Below, in pieces: positions 51,771-61,304 of a DNA stretch of 64,000 bases. The position numbers were made by a program, and so were the translations under genes. The notes beneath the pieces are model-generated. The model searched no databases and was not told where the DNA came from. It saw only the letters and a program-made list of their open reading frames with translations. The first letter of the stretch is position 1. The number at the start of each line of letters is the position of its first letter. This stretch comes from Psychroflexus sp. ALD_RP9 (GTDB taxonomy: Bacteria; Bacteroidota; Bacteroidia; Flavobacteriales; Flavobacteriaceae): contig NZ_CP062973.1 of the NCBI RefSeq assembly GCF_017311165.1, positions 1,178,001-1,242,000 on the forward strand, given 5' to 3'.

Positions 51771-51834
51771 ATTTAAGATTAGTTTAAGCTTAAGATTAAA
51801 AAACCTCTACTATTTTAGTAGTTAAACTTTAGTT

Positions 51835-52191
51835 ATGGCTAAAAATGTATTAGGTACAGAATTGCAAGCCTGTTCTTTTAACCCCAAAACTGGTGTCTTT
51901 AGAGATGGATATTGCAGTTACACTAAGCAAGATCCAGGTTTACATATTGTTGCCGCTCAAGTAACGCAAGGTTTTTTAGAGTGGAATAAAGCGCGAGGTA
52001 ATGACTTAATTACGCCAAAACCAGAATGGCAATTTACAGGACTTCAAGCTGGAGATTGGTGGTGTATTTGTATGGGTGTTTGGCTAAGAAGTCGTGAAGC
52101 AGGTTACCCTTTAAAGTTAAAGCTTGAAGCTTGTCATGAAAAAATGCTTGATTATTTAAGTTTAGAAGAGTTGAAGGCATACGCTTATTAA
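51835..52191 (+). CDS. DUF2237 family protein
   Basis: This 118-residue conserved protein begins NVLGTELQACSFNPKTGVFRDGYC and contains GDWWCICMGVWLRSREAGYP, matching the DUF2237 family found in bacteria and plants. It has several Cys residues and no signal peptide. The function is not known; some genome contexts suggest a role in redox or stress, but nothing here supports that. An upstream CTACTA/TAGTAG inverted repeat (51807-51821) could be part of the preceding 3' end. Confidence 0.85.
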   Translation: MAKNVLGTELQACSFNPKTGVFRDGYCSYTKQDPGLHIVAAQVTQGFLEWNKARGNDLITPKPEWQFTGLQAGDWWCICMGVWLRSREAGYPLKLKLEACHEKMLDYLSLEELKAYAY

Positions 52192-52269
52192 ATACTTAGC
52201 TTTAGCTTTAGCAAAACCACTTCTAATTTCAATTATTTGAAATATAAGGTTTGAGTTAAATCATATTGA

Positions 52270-52623
52270 CATAAAATCAACTTTAATCCTATTATTTTAG
52301 ATGATGCAGAAATCAAACTAAAAAGTAAATCTTTTGATTGTGGCGGCAGAATGATTAACCGTGATTTTAATAAGTTAATGCAATCTGAAGACTACCCTTA
52401 CATAAGTATTACACTTACCCAAATTAATTTAAAAGAGAACCTGTTTGAAGTTCAAGCTATTATTAAAATAGCACATCAAACTAAGTCTTACTCTTTTAAT
52501 ATTTTACCACAACAGGATAATAATTATCGAGGCTATTTGAAATTAAATATTAATGATTTTGATATGGAAGCACCAAGAAAACTTCTAGGCACCATTCAAG
52601 TTGACCCTATAATTAATTATTGA
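52270..52623 (+). pseudogene. 5'-truncated YceI-like gene
   Basis: The frame is open from 52270 and the protein reads like the second half of a YceI-type beta-barrel protein (INFNPIILDDAEIKLKSKS, FDCGGRMINRDFNKLM, YPYISITLTQI, YRGYLKLNINDFDME). Conserved sequence begins before the first ATG (52351), but the same frame is interrupted by TGA at 52252 and 52267 and no signal peptide or start exists upstream. I therefore treat it as a decayed gene rather than a 90-residue ORF. Functional YceI-like proteins bind polyisoprenoid-type lipids in the periplasm. Confidence 0.55.
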
Positions 52624-52825
52624 ATTTGATTTAAATTTAGAGCTTAAATAAGCTTATAACCAACTATACATTTTTATTACAAATTATTTTTTTAGGTTCG
52701 ATTTCTCTTAAAAATTTAGCTTAATCTAATAGTTTTTAGAATTTTAATTGTTTTAGTGATATATTGTTGTAATTTACAGTCAAATAATCTACCACAACAT
52801 TTCTAAAATAGATTTACTCATTATT

Positions 52826-55621
52826 ATGAATTGCTCAAAACAGTTATTTTTCATATTTACCACATTTTTATGTTATCCTATTTTAAGTTTTTCACAAGAA
52901 TTACCACCGGTTTTAAGTTTCACTACAGAAGACTATAATGCTGATAATCAAAATTGGTCTGTGACCCAAGCAAACAATAAAGATTTGTTTTTTGCAAATA
53001 GTAAAGGCCTTTTAAAATTTGATGGTGAGCGTTGGGAGTTACTAGGTTCACCTAATAAAACTATTTTAAGATCTGTTTTTGCAGCAGATAGCTTAATTTA
53101 TAGCGGTGCTTATATGGATTTTGGTGTATGGAAGAAAAATGGACAGAACAATTACCAATACACTTCATTATCTAAAGATTTAGATTTAATAGAAGATGAA
53201 CAATTCTGGAAAATAGATCAACTAAATCAATTTATTGCATTTCAGTCCCTACATTCTATTTACCTCTATAATACAACTACTAAATCTTTTGAAGTGATTA
53301 CCTCTGAATTTGGCATTACAAAAATGATGGTTGTAAATAATATTCTTTATTACCATAAAGTTGATGAAGGTGTTTTTAAACTTATCAATGGTCAAGAAGT
53401 TCCAGTTAATACAACTCCATTAATTAAAAAAAGTCTTGTTTTAAATATCTACGATATCGATAATCAACTTTATGCTCAAACTCAGTATAAAGGCATTATT
53501 AAGCTAAGTGATAATTCAAATTATCTTCCTCACAATTATCTTGATTTATGGCCTAATATTTCTGTTTACAATAGCATTCAAGTTGATAATGGTGGTATCT
53601 ATTTAGGAACAATTTCACATGGCTTATTAAAACTCTCTAATCATGAGATTAAATTTCATTTAAATCAAGAAAATAATTTAAATAATAATACAATTTTAAA
53701 CCTATTTCAAGATGTAGAAGGTAATATTTGGCTTGGCTTAGATAACGGTATTAACTGCGTAAATACAGCATCTAAAATTAGCATTTATAATGATGGGAAT
53801 GGTGATTTAGGCACAGTTTACACCTCTATTAAAATTAAAGACACTATTTATTTAGGGACTAATCAAGGTTTGTTTTTTCGTGATGAAAAAAGTTCTAAAT
53901 TTAATTTTATCAAAGGAACTAAAGGTCAAGTCTGGACATTGTTTAATCATGATAATCAGTTATTTTGTGGTCATAATTCAGGTACTTTTTTAATTAATAA
54001 AGCTAATGCAAAGCTTCTAAGTAATGCACAAGGCACCTGGTCGTTTAAAGCTATTGATCAAAACACGCTTATATCAGGAAATTACAATGGCCTTCACAAG
54101 TATAAAAAATCAGACTCTACTTGGGTTTATGACCAAAAAATCAAGGGCTTTAATATTTCTACCAAATATTTTGAGTTTGTTAATAAAAACGAAATTTTAG
54201 TTAACCATGAATACAAAGGGATTTATAAGTTAAAGTTAAATGATTCATTAACTGAAATAACTTCGGTTAAAAAAGATTTTTCTGTACCAAAGGGTTTATA
54301 TTCTTCTATTATTAAATATCAAAATAAAATTTTATACGCTTACAAAAATGGAATTTTTAGTTATAATCACACTAAAAAGCAATTCCAAAAGGACAGTATT
54401 CTTTCTCAATTCTATACCAATAATCAATATACCTCTGGTCGGTTGGTAAAAACAAAAGATGGTAAGATTTGGATTTTTTCTAAATCAGATATAACCTTAT
54501 TATTGCCAAGTTCGCTAAAAAGTGGCTATACGACTAAAAACATTCCTATTAATAATGAAAGTAGACGTCAAATATCTGGTTATGAAAATGTTAGTTTAGT
54601 GGCGCCTGATAGTTATCTGCTAGGCAGTAGTAATGGATACTTAAAACTTAATCTTAGTGATTTTGAGCGACCAAAAGCTGAAGTAAACTTGAGCAAAATT
54701 GTAGTATCTTCTAAAAACAAGGACACATCATTTGTAGCAACTGCTAGTAGTAACATCTTTAAAAATAAGCATAATGATGTTGCGTTTTTTTTTACTGCCT
54801 ATAATTATCAGTCAGTCTTTAAAAGTGAATACCAGTACAAGTTAGATAACTATAGTAATAAATGGAGTGAATGGCAACCTGATGGTCAAGTCAACTTTAA
54901 AAACTTACCTTACGGTAAGTACACATTTAAATTGAGATCTAGAATTGGAAAAGGAAACCTAAGCGATGTGGTCAGCTATAAGTTTGAGATTAAAAAACCC
55001 TTCTATCTAACAAATAAAATGATGATTTTATATGCTTTCGTATTGATAGGCATGGGCTTTTTTATTAATTTTCTATATAAACTCTATTATAAAAAGCAAA
55101 AAAGGCAACTACAAGATAAGCTTAAAAACGATCTCGAATTAAAAGAGCTTGAGTCACAACGAAAAATTATGCGTATAAAAAACGAAAAACTTGAGCAGGA
55201 TATTGATAATAAAAATAGAGAGTTAGCTATTTCGACAATGAGTTTAATAAAGAAAAATGAATTTTTAGCTTCAATTAAAAAAGACCTAAAAGAGGTTAAA
55301 GCTAATAAGGGAAAGCAGCTAGATCATGTTCTTAAAACAATTAATAAGAATTTGAACAATTCCGATGATTGGAGTTTTTTTGAAGAAGCTTTTAACAATG
55401 CTGATAAAGATTTTCTCAAGAAAATCAAGTCTAAGCATCCTTCTTTAACACCAAACGATTTAAGGCTTTGCGCATACTTACGCTTAAACTTATCTTCTAA
55501 AGAAATTGCACCGCTCTTTAATATTTCAACTAGAAGTGTAGAAGTAAAACGATACCGATTACGAAAAAAAATGGATTTAGATAGAAACGCTAGTTTAACT
55601 AACTATATTTTAGAACTTTAA
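52826..55621 (+). CDS. Membrane-spanning regulator: beta-propeller (reg_prop), Y_Y_Y and LuxR-type HTH
   Basis: This 931-residue protein has a signal peptide (1-24). A seven-bladed reg_prop-like beta-propeller pair follows (about 35-630; repeated motifs such as LFQDVEGNIWLGLDNGIN). Next come a Y_Y_Y domain (about 650-720, YKLDNYSNKWSEWQ), a transmembrane helix at about 731-752, a coiled coil (about 755-830) and a LuxR-type helix-turn-helix (about 872-925; LTPNDLRLCAYLRLNLSSKEIA). It has no kinase or receiver, so it is a one-component sensor whose DNA-binding domain faces the cytoplasm. By position it controls the glucan locus starting at 56167. Confidence 0.88.
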   Translation: MNCSKQLFFIFTTFLCYPILSFSQELPPVLSFTTEDYNADNQNWSVTQANNKDLFFANSKGLLKFDGERWELLGSPNKTILRSVFAADSLIYSGAYMDFGVWKKNGQNNYQYTSLSKDLDLIEDEQFWKIDQLNQFIAFQSLHSIYLYNTTTKSFEVITSEFGITKMMVVNNILYYHKVDEGVFKLINGQEVPVNTTPLIKKSLVLNIYDIDNQLYAQTQYKGIIKLSDNSNYLPHNYLDLWPNISVYNSIQVDNGGIYLGTISHGLLKLSNHEIKFHLNQENNLNNNTILNLFQDVEGNIWLGLDNGINCVNTASKISIYNDGNGDLGTVYTSIKIKDTIYLGTNQGLFFRDEKSSKFNFIKGTKGQVWTLFNHDNQLFCGHNSGTFLINKANAKLLSNAQGTWSFKAIDQNTLISGNYNGLHKYKKSDSTWVYDQKIKGFNISTKYFEFVNKNEILVNHEYKGIYKLKLNDSLTEITSVKKDFSVPKGLYSSIIKYQNKILYAYKNGIFSYNHTKKQFQKDSILSQFYTNNQYTSGRLVKTKDGKIWIFSKSDITLLLPSSLKSGYTTKNIPINNESRRQISGYENVSLVAPDSYLLGSSNGYLKLNLSDFERPKAEVNLSKIVVSSKNKDTSFVATASSNIFKNKHNDVAFFFTAYNYQSVFKSEYQYKLDNYSNKWSEWQPDGQVNFKNLPYGKYTFKLRSRIGKGNLSDVVSYKFEIKKPFYLTNKMMILYAFVLIGMGFFINFLYKLYYKKQKRQLQDKLKNDLELKELESQRKIMRIKNEKLEQDIDNKNRELAISTMSLIKKNEFLASIKKDLKEVKANKGKQLDHVLKTINKNLNNSDDWSFFEEAFNNADKDFLKKIKSKHPSLTPNDLRLCAYLRLNLSSKEIAPLFNISTRSVEVKRYRLRKKMDLDRNASLTNYILEL

Positions 55622-56166
55622 TTATTTAGTAAACAGAATAATTTTTAAAAGCAGTACGATCAATTTTAAACCTCTAAGTTAAAGAGCCAAACACTTTTAT
55701 TAGAAAAACTGATGTTTAAAATAAATCACCTTTTTGTAAAGTTAATACATCTAAAATCTAATTTAAATCTAGAACAGATGATGTGACCAACCAATTACCT
55801 AATTAGTCACAGCTTAAGTTTCTTCCGTAAATATTCTAAAATCTCTATTAGCTAAATCTATACGAAAACGATTGCGTAGCTAGGCTGTTTTCCTTTCAAT
55901 CGAAATGTAAAAGCAATAAATATCACCTTTACAAATCATATTTGAAACTATACATTACCTATACAAACCCTATAATTTGTTTATAAATTTAAAAATGTAA
56001 TAATAATGGATATTTCTTATAATCAAGCTTTACACTGTTTTTTTAAAGATATGTCAATAATTATGTTTTTATATTGCGATGTATATTTTTTGTAGTGTAA
56101 TATTTTAAGAATAATTGAACTAAATCCTTTAAGTTTGATTTCTATGAATTTCTTAAATTCTTTAAC
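55622..56166 (+). other. Long non-coding region upstream of the glucan locus
   Basis: These 545 bases have no ORF of note. ATCACCTTT occurs twice on the plus strand (55725-55733 and 55922-55930) and GTGAC/GTCAC forms an inverted pair around 55780-55810. They could be sites for the adjacent regulator, but no exact TAnnTTTG box was found near the 56167 ATG. Only low confidence is possible. Confidence 0.3.
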
Positions 56167-59100
56167 ATGAAAAAATTTGCATTCTTTTTTGCCTGTTTAC
56201 TATTCTCAACATTAAGTTTTTCCCAAGGCCATAATGTCGAAATAATTTCAAATAATCAAGGCATGAAATTGAAAGTCGACGGTAAAGACTTTATTATTAA
56301 TGGTATGAACTGGGATTACTTTCCAAGAGGAACGAATTTCAATTACAGTCTTTGGAATCAATCAGACGAGTTAATCAAAGCTGCACTTGATTCAGAAATG
56401 GGTCTACTTAAAAATATGGGTGTTAATACCATAAGATTGTACACAGGAATCCAACCAAAATGGATAACCTACATTTATGAAAATTACGGCATCTATACCA
56501 TGTTAAACCACTCTTTTGGTAGGTATGGTCTTACAATTGATGGCGTTTGGACGCCAGTTACTAAATATGATGATGCAGCAACAGAAAAGTTACTACTTTC
56601 AGAGGTAGAGCAGTTAGCTTCGCAATATAAAAATACACCTGGTTTACTTCTTTTTCTTCTCGGTAATGAAAATAACTACGGTTTATTCTGGGCAGGAGCT
56701 GAAACTGAAGATTTTCCAGATGAAGAAGATCAAAAGAGAGCAGTAGGTGAAAATAGAGGTCGCCCAATGTACAAGCTTATGAATGAAGCTGCTGTGAGAA
56801 TGAAGCAGATTAATGATAAGCTACCTGTTGCTATTTGTAATGGTGACTTGCTTTTTCTTGATATCATAGCAGAGGAATGTCCTGATGTAGATATTTACGG
56901 AACAAATATGTACAGAGGCGCTTCTTTTGGTGATGCCTTTGAAAGAGTTAAGAATGAATATGGCAAACCTATTCTTTTCACAGAATTCGGAGCTGATGCT
57001 TTTAATGCCATAGAAAATCAAGAAGATCAAAAATCCCAAGCCTACTATATGGTAGAGAATTGGGAAGAAATTTATAAAAACGCTGCAGGTCTCGGTTTAG
57101 CCGAAAACTCAATTGGCGGTTTTACATTCCAGTTTAGCGACGGTTGGTGGAAATACGGGCAAACTGATAATCTAGATGTACATGATAGCAACGCGTCATG
57201 GTCTAATGGTGGTTATGAAAGAGATCATGTTGAAGGCCAGAATAATATGAATGAAGAGTGGTTTGGCGTCTGTGCAAAAGGACCAACTAATGCACGAGGT
57301 TTATACGATCTTTACCCAAGAGCTGCTTACTATGCACTTAAAGAAGCGCATAAAGTCAATCCTTATGAAGAAGGCGTTAACCTCAACTTTGTTGATAACT
57401 ATTTTAATAATATTCAATTAATGGAAGCTGTTTTAAAAGCACGAGGTGATAAGGCTGCACTTGGTGGTGGAAGCTCTGAAAAAATAAGTATTAGTAGATT
57501 ATCAGCTCAATTTACAACTTTTAACACAGGTGGAAGTTTAATTACAACACCAGATAACCCAGATCCGGATAGTAATGCCTACCCAAATCAACTTGGCTTT
57601 GACCATATGCAATCTTATTTTGTTGGAATTGAAGGCAGACCAGCACCTAACATGAGAGCTAATGTCGACTTTAATATTGTTGGTCGTATAGCTCAAAATC
57701 CAATCGATGAAATATTTTATGAAAATAGAACCAGACCAATTACGGTGGCATCACCTGATGGTGAAACCGTTATTAATGATAATAATCGCGTTGCTGTTTA
57801 TCAAGCAGAATACGAGTGGAAAGCCAAACATTTCGATTTAAGAGGTTTTTACAGAACTGGCCACTATCATTGGGGTTACGAGGGTGATTTCTTCGGCTTA
57901 TACCCTGAGGCCAACTATGGCCCTAACTTAGATATTTATGGTGGTGAAATTTCAGGTTTCGAAGTTGATGGAAAAGGCGTGGCTAAAGGTTTTAAAGCTG
58001 CTTTTGGACCTCAACTTTGGTGGGGAGCTAACCCTACTGCGCTTTTTAAATATTCAACAAACATCGCTAAATGGGATGTCACAGGTATTTATCATAGAGA
58101 TATTGAAACCGATTTAGAGTTTGATGAAAATGGAAGACGTGTCTTAGACCTTAATCAAGTTCGAAGTGGTGTGATTCCGCCATGGCCAACCGAAAGAGCT
58201 GCAATTGCTTTAGAAAGAGATTTTGGAAAGTTTGGTTTAACCTTAGGTGGTGTTTGGAGTGGAAGTCCGCTAAACGGGAGCTCGTATCAAGATGTAAGAG
58301 GAACTCCTGGAAACTATACTGTTCTTGTTGATAAAATAAAACCCGAAGATAATTGGGGTGGTAAAGCTAAAATCACTTATGAAGGCGGTAAATTTAATTG
58401 GTATGCCCAAGGTGCAGTTATGGGACTTATTGCTAATACTGGAGCAGATCAAACACAAACATTTACAGGTTGGCGATTAAAAGATTCCGGAAGCGGTAAC
58501 CAATCTAATTTCTTGTCAGGTTTTACTTACAATATTGGTAAATGGCAAATCGCACCTAATTTTTTATGGCAAAAGCCTTTAGTGGGTCCAATGCCTAGAG
58601 GTATTGATGCTCCTGGACGATTAAGAAATATTATTGATGACCCATTCGCGGTAAGAAGCAATCGTGAAACTACAGCTGGTGAGTTGTTACTAACTTTTGA
58701 CCCAACACCAGGAACATGGATGTATGAGTGGAATAACGATAGAGCAGAAGACGCTACTTTTGCTATGAGTGCAGGTTTTGTCTATCGTCATCATCCTACC
58801 GCAATGGATGGTCACATTGGTTTTTTAGCCGATCGTACATTTTTTGCTTTTCCTGATTCTGCACCAGCAGAAGATTTATGGGAAGCACATACCAGAATGG
58901 TGTCTAAATTAACACCTGACTTAGGTTTTATAGGAAACTTCTATTATGGTAATGGCCAAGCCAATGGTGACGACCCTAGATTAATAAAGCGCTTTGGTGG
59001 TGATATTAGAATGATTTATAAAAAAGTAAAAGCACAAGCTATGGTAAAAGTTAACGATTGGGGACCATTTGACTATCATAGAGACTTCAACCTAACTTTT

Positions 59101-59343
59101 CCACTTCAGCTTATGCTAGATGTTTCAACCACGCTAGCAAAACCAGATTGGTTTATGCTTCCTAGTACTAAAATTGGTATCAGAGGAACTTGGCGTTCAC
59201 TTGACCAAAATTCACCTAGGTATGCTCCTGCAACACCACCAGAAAACGTATTCCCACCACAGCCAGTACTTAGCGCAGTTGGCTTTCCTAATGGTTCAGA
59301 ATGGGAAATTAGAACATACATTCATATTAATATCGGAAAATAA
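56167..59343 (+). CDS. Clan GH-A glycosidase domain fused to a large outer-membrane beta-barrel-like domain
   Basis: This 1058-residue protein has a signal peptide (1-20, ending SFSQ). Residues about 25-370 are a TIM-barrel glycosidase: GVNTIRLYTG, acid/base Glu 168 in LLGNENNYG, and nucleophile Glu 273 in LFTEFGADAF, with GTNMYRGASFG between. This resembles GH2-type or GH72-like clan GH-A enzymes. From about 480 to the end the sequence is a succession of amphipathic aromatic-rich strands (SYFVGIEGR, QLWWGANPTALFKYS, FNWYAQGAVMGLI, ending EIRTYIHINIGK), as in outer-membrane porins. The arrangement, enzyme then barrel, resembles an autotransporter. Co-location with GH16 suggests a beta-1,3-glucan substrate. 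Confidence 0.8.
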   Translation: MKKFAFFFACLLFSTLSFSQGHNVEIISNNQGMKLKVDGKDFIINGMNWDYFPRGTNFNYSLWNQSDELIKAALDSEMGLLKNMGVNTIRLYTGIQPKWITYIYENYGIYTMLNHSFGRYGLTIDGVWTPVTKYDDAATEKLLLSEVEQLASQYKNTPGLLLFLLGNENNYGLFWAGAETEDFPDEEDQKRAVGENRGRPMYKLMNEAAVRMKQINDKLPVAICNGDLLFLDIIAEECPDVDIYGTNMYRGASFGDAFERVKNEYGKPILFTEFGADAFNAIENQEDQKSQAYYMVENWEEIYKNAAGLGLAENSIGGFTFQFSDGWWKYGQTDNLDVHDSNASWSNGGYERDHVEGQNNMNEEWFGVCAKGPTNARGLYDLYPRAAYYALKEAHKVNPYEEGVNLNFVDNYFNNIQLMEAVLKARGDKAALGGGSSEKISISRLSAQFTTFNTGGSLITTPDNPDPDSNAYPNQLGFDHMQSYFVGIEGRPAPNMRANVDFNIVGRIAQNPIDEIFYENRTRPITVASPDGETVINDNNRVAVYQAEYEWKAKHFDLRGFYRTGHYHWGYEGDFFGLYPEANYGPNLDIYGGEISGFEVDGKGVAKGFKAAFGPQLWWGANPTALFKYSTNIAKWDVTGIYHRDIETDLEFDENGRRVLDLNQVRSGVIPPWPTERAAIALERDFGKFGLTLGGVWSGSPLNGSSYQDVRGTPGNYTVLVDKIKPEDNWGGKAKITYEGGKFNWYAQGAVMGLIANTGADQTQTFTGWRLKDSGSGNQSNFLSGFTYNIGKWQIAPNFLWQKPLVGPMPRGIDAPGRLRNIIDDPFAVRSNRETTAGELLLTFDPTPGTWMYEWNNDRAEDATFAMSAGFVYRHHPTAMDGHIGFLADRTFFAFPDSAPAEDLWEAHTRMVSKLTPDLGFIGNFYYGNGQANGDDPRLIKRFGGDIRMIYKKVKAQAMVKVNDWGPFDYHRDFNLTFPLQLMLDVSTTLAKPDWFMLPSTKIGIRGTWRSLDQNSPRYAPATPPENVFPPQPVLSAVGFPNGSEWEIRTYIHINIGK

Positions 59344-59349
59344 TTTATT

Positions 59350-61293
59350 ATGAAATTTAATTATAAAAATTCAATAAAAAATATAGGGCTATTAACTGTA
59401 GCTGTTTTAAGCAGTCTTAGCTGTGAAAGAGATATATCTGATGATGCAGTACTAGCAGAATTCCCAAGTACCGCTGATATTTTTACAGATAATCCTGTTA
59501 ATATGGGAAGTGACTTTTATTTTCCTTATGCTGATGCTTTTCCAGAAGCATGGTCTGTTGATGAAGAAGAAAGTTATCAAGGCTCTGCCTCTATGCGAAT
59601 TGATGTTCCAAATGCAGATAACCCTGTAAGCGGTTATGCAGGTGGAATTTTAAGGATTGATGGTGCTGGAAGAAATTTAACCGATTACGATGCCTTAACT
59701 TTTTGGGCAAAAGCATCTGAAGGCGTTAAAATTGATGAACTTGGTTTTGGTGAAGATTTTGACCAAAATAAGTTTGTGGCTTCTATAACCAATGTTAGTT
59801 TAACAACTGCTTGGAAAAAATTTATTATTCCAATTCCTAATGCCTCAGTTTTAAAACAAGAAAGAGGTATGCTTAGGTTTGTTGCTACACCTAAACAAAT
59901 TGTAGATAATCCTGATGGTATATTAAATGGTTATGGTTATGCTTTTTGGATTGATGAACTGAGATTTGAAAAGCTGGGAACACTCGCACAACCAAGACCA
60001 AAAATCCAAAACGGAGAAGATGCAGTAGCCCAAACTTTTATTGGTGGTAATTTAACAGTGAATGGTTTAACACAAACCTTAAACTCACCAAGTGGCGATA
60101 TAACAGTTACTGCAGCACCTGCATATTTCGAGTTTGAGTCATCAAATACAAATGTCGCTACGGTAAATGAAAATGGAGAAGTTAATATCGTTGGTTCTGG
60201 AACAGCAGTTATTACTGCAAGCCTTAATGGTATAGATGCAGAAGGCTCTTTAACAGTAGAATCTTTAGGAAGCTATACGCCAGCGCCAATACCAACGCGT
60301 GACCCTGAAAGTGTTATCTCTATTTTTAGTGAGGCTTATGAAAATAGACCAGTTGATTTTTATAACGGATTTTATCAGCCTTTTCAAACCACAACATCAT
60401 CAGATTTTATTGTAAATGGTGATCGTGTTTTATATTATCTAAATTTCAATTTTGTTGGAATAGAATTCAATCAAAATGTACCGACAATTAATGGCAAATT
60501 AGCAACAGATTTACATTTTGATATTTTTATTCCAAATGAACCGCCATCAAATACGGCCTTAAGAATAGATTTAGTAGACTTTGGCGCTGATGCGTCTTTT
60601 GCAGGAGGTGATGATACAACCATATCTCAGGGCTTTACACAAGGCTTAGTTGCAGGTGAGTGGATTTCCATAGATATGGATATTACAGGTTTAAACCCTA
60701 AAACGAATTTAGGTCAAATTATTTTAGCTGATTTCAACGGAATTACACCGCCAGAAGAATTCTACGTAGATAACATTTACTTTTACAGAGAAGATGGCGA
60801 AAATATTACACCAGAAACAGTAGCACTTCCACTTGATTTTGAATTATCAAACCCAGCAAATTATAGTTTCACTGGTTTTGAAGGCGCTGTAACTTCTATT
60901 GAAGATAATCCATTTACAAATGGCATCAATACTTCACCAACAGTTATGCAGTCTGTTAAAACAAATGGCGCTCAATTTTTTGCAGGTACTAGCATAGATC
61001 TCGATCAAGCCATAGATTTTACATCAATTCAAACCTTAAAAATGAAAGTGTATTCACCTAAAGCTAATATTCCTGTAAGATTAGCGCTTGAAACTGCTGG
61101 CGGAGGAAATCAAGTTTTTGTTGATGTAAACACAACAACTTCAAATGAATGGGAAGAACTTGAATTCGATTTCAGTAATGTATTAAATACCTCTCTGGAT
61201 TATCAACGCATTGTTGCCTTCTTCGAATTTATTGAAGGTACATCAGGAGATGGAAGCACTTATTATTTAGATGATATTCAATTAACTAATTAA
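59350..61293 (+). CDS. Multidomain glycan-binding lipoprotein
   Basis: This 647-residue lipoprotein has lipobox LSC (Cys about 25). The first domain (about 45-215) and the third (about 320-480) are beta-sandwich carbohydrate-binding-like modules (GSASMRIDVP, AFWIDELRFEKLG; TNLGQIILADFN, EFYVDNIYFY). Between them is a Big_2/Ig-like domain (about 225-305, VNENGEVNIVGSGTAVITASL), and a last module runs about 490-647, ending YYLDDIQLTN. The layout fits a surface glycan-binding protein of a polysaccharide utilisation locus. It starts 6 bases after the barrel fusion gene and is followed by GH16, so all three are one operon. Confidence 0.82.
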   Translation: MKFNYKNSIKNIGLLTVAVLSSLSCERDISDDAVLAEFPSTADIFTDNPVNMGSDFYFPYADAFPEAWSVDEEESYQGSASMRIDVPNADNPVSGYAGGILRIDGAGRNLTDYDALTFWAKASEGVKIDELGFGEDFDQNKFVASITNVSLTTAWKKFIIPIPNASVLKQERGMLRFVATPKQIVDNPDGILNGYGYAFWIDELRFEKLGTLAQPRPKIQNGEDAVAQTFIGGNLTVNGLTQTLNSPSGDITVTAAPAYFEFESSNTNVATVNENGEVNIVGSGTAVITASLNGIDAEGSLTVESLGSYTPAPIPTRDPESVISIFSEAYENRPVDFYNGFYQPFQTTTSSDFIVNGDRVLYYLNFNFVGIEFNQNVPTINGKLATDLHFDIFIPNEPPSNTALRIDLVDFGADASFAGGDDTTISQGFTQGLVAGEWISIDMDITGLNPKTNLGQIILADFNGITPPEEFYVDNIYFYREDGENITPETVALPLDFELSNPANYSFTGFEGAVTSIEDNPFTNGINTSPTVMQSVKTNGAQFFAGTSIDLDQAIDFTSIQTLKMKVYSPKANIPVRLALETAGGGNQVFVDVNTTTSNEWEELEFDFSNVLNTSLDYQRIVAFFEFIEGTSGDGSTYYLDDIQLTN

Positions 61294-61304
61294 AAATTAA
61301 AATC

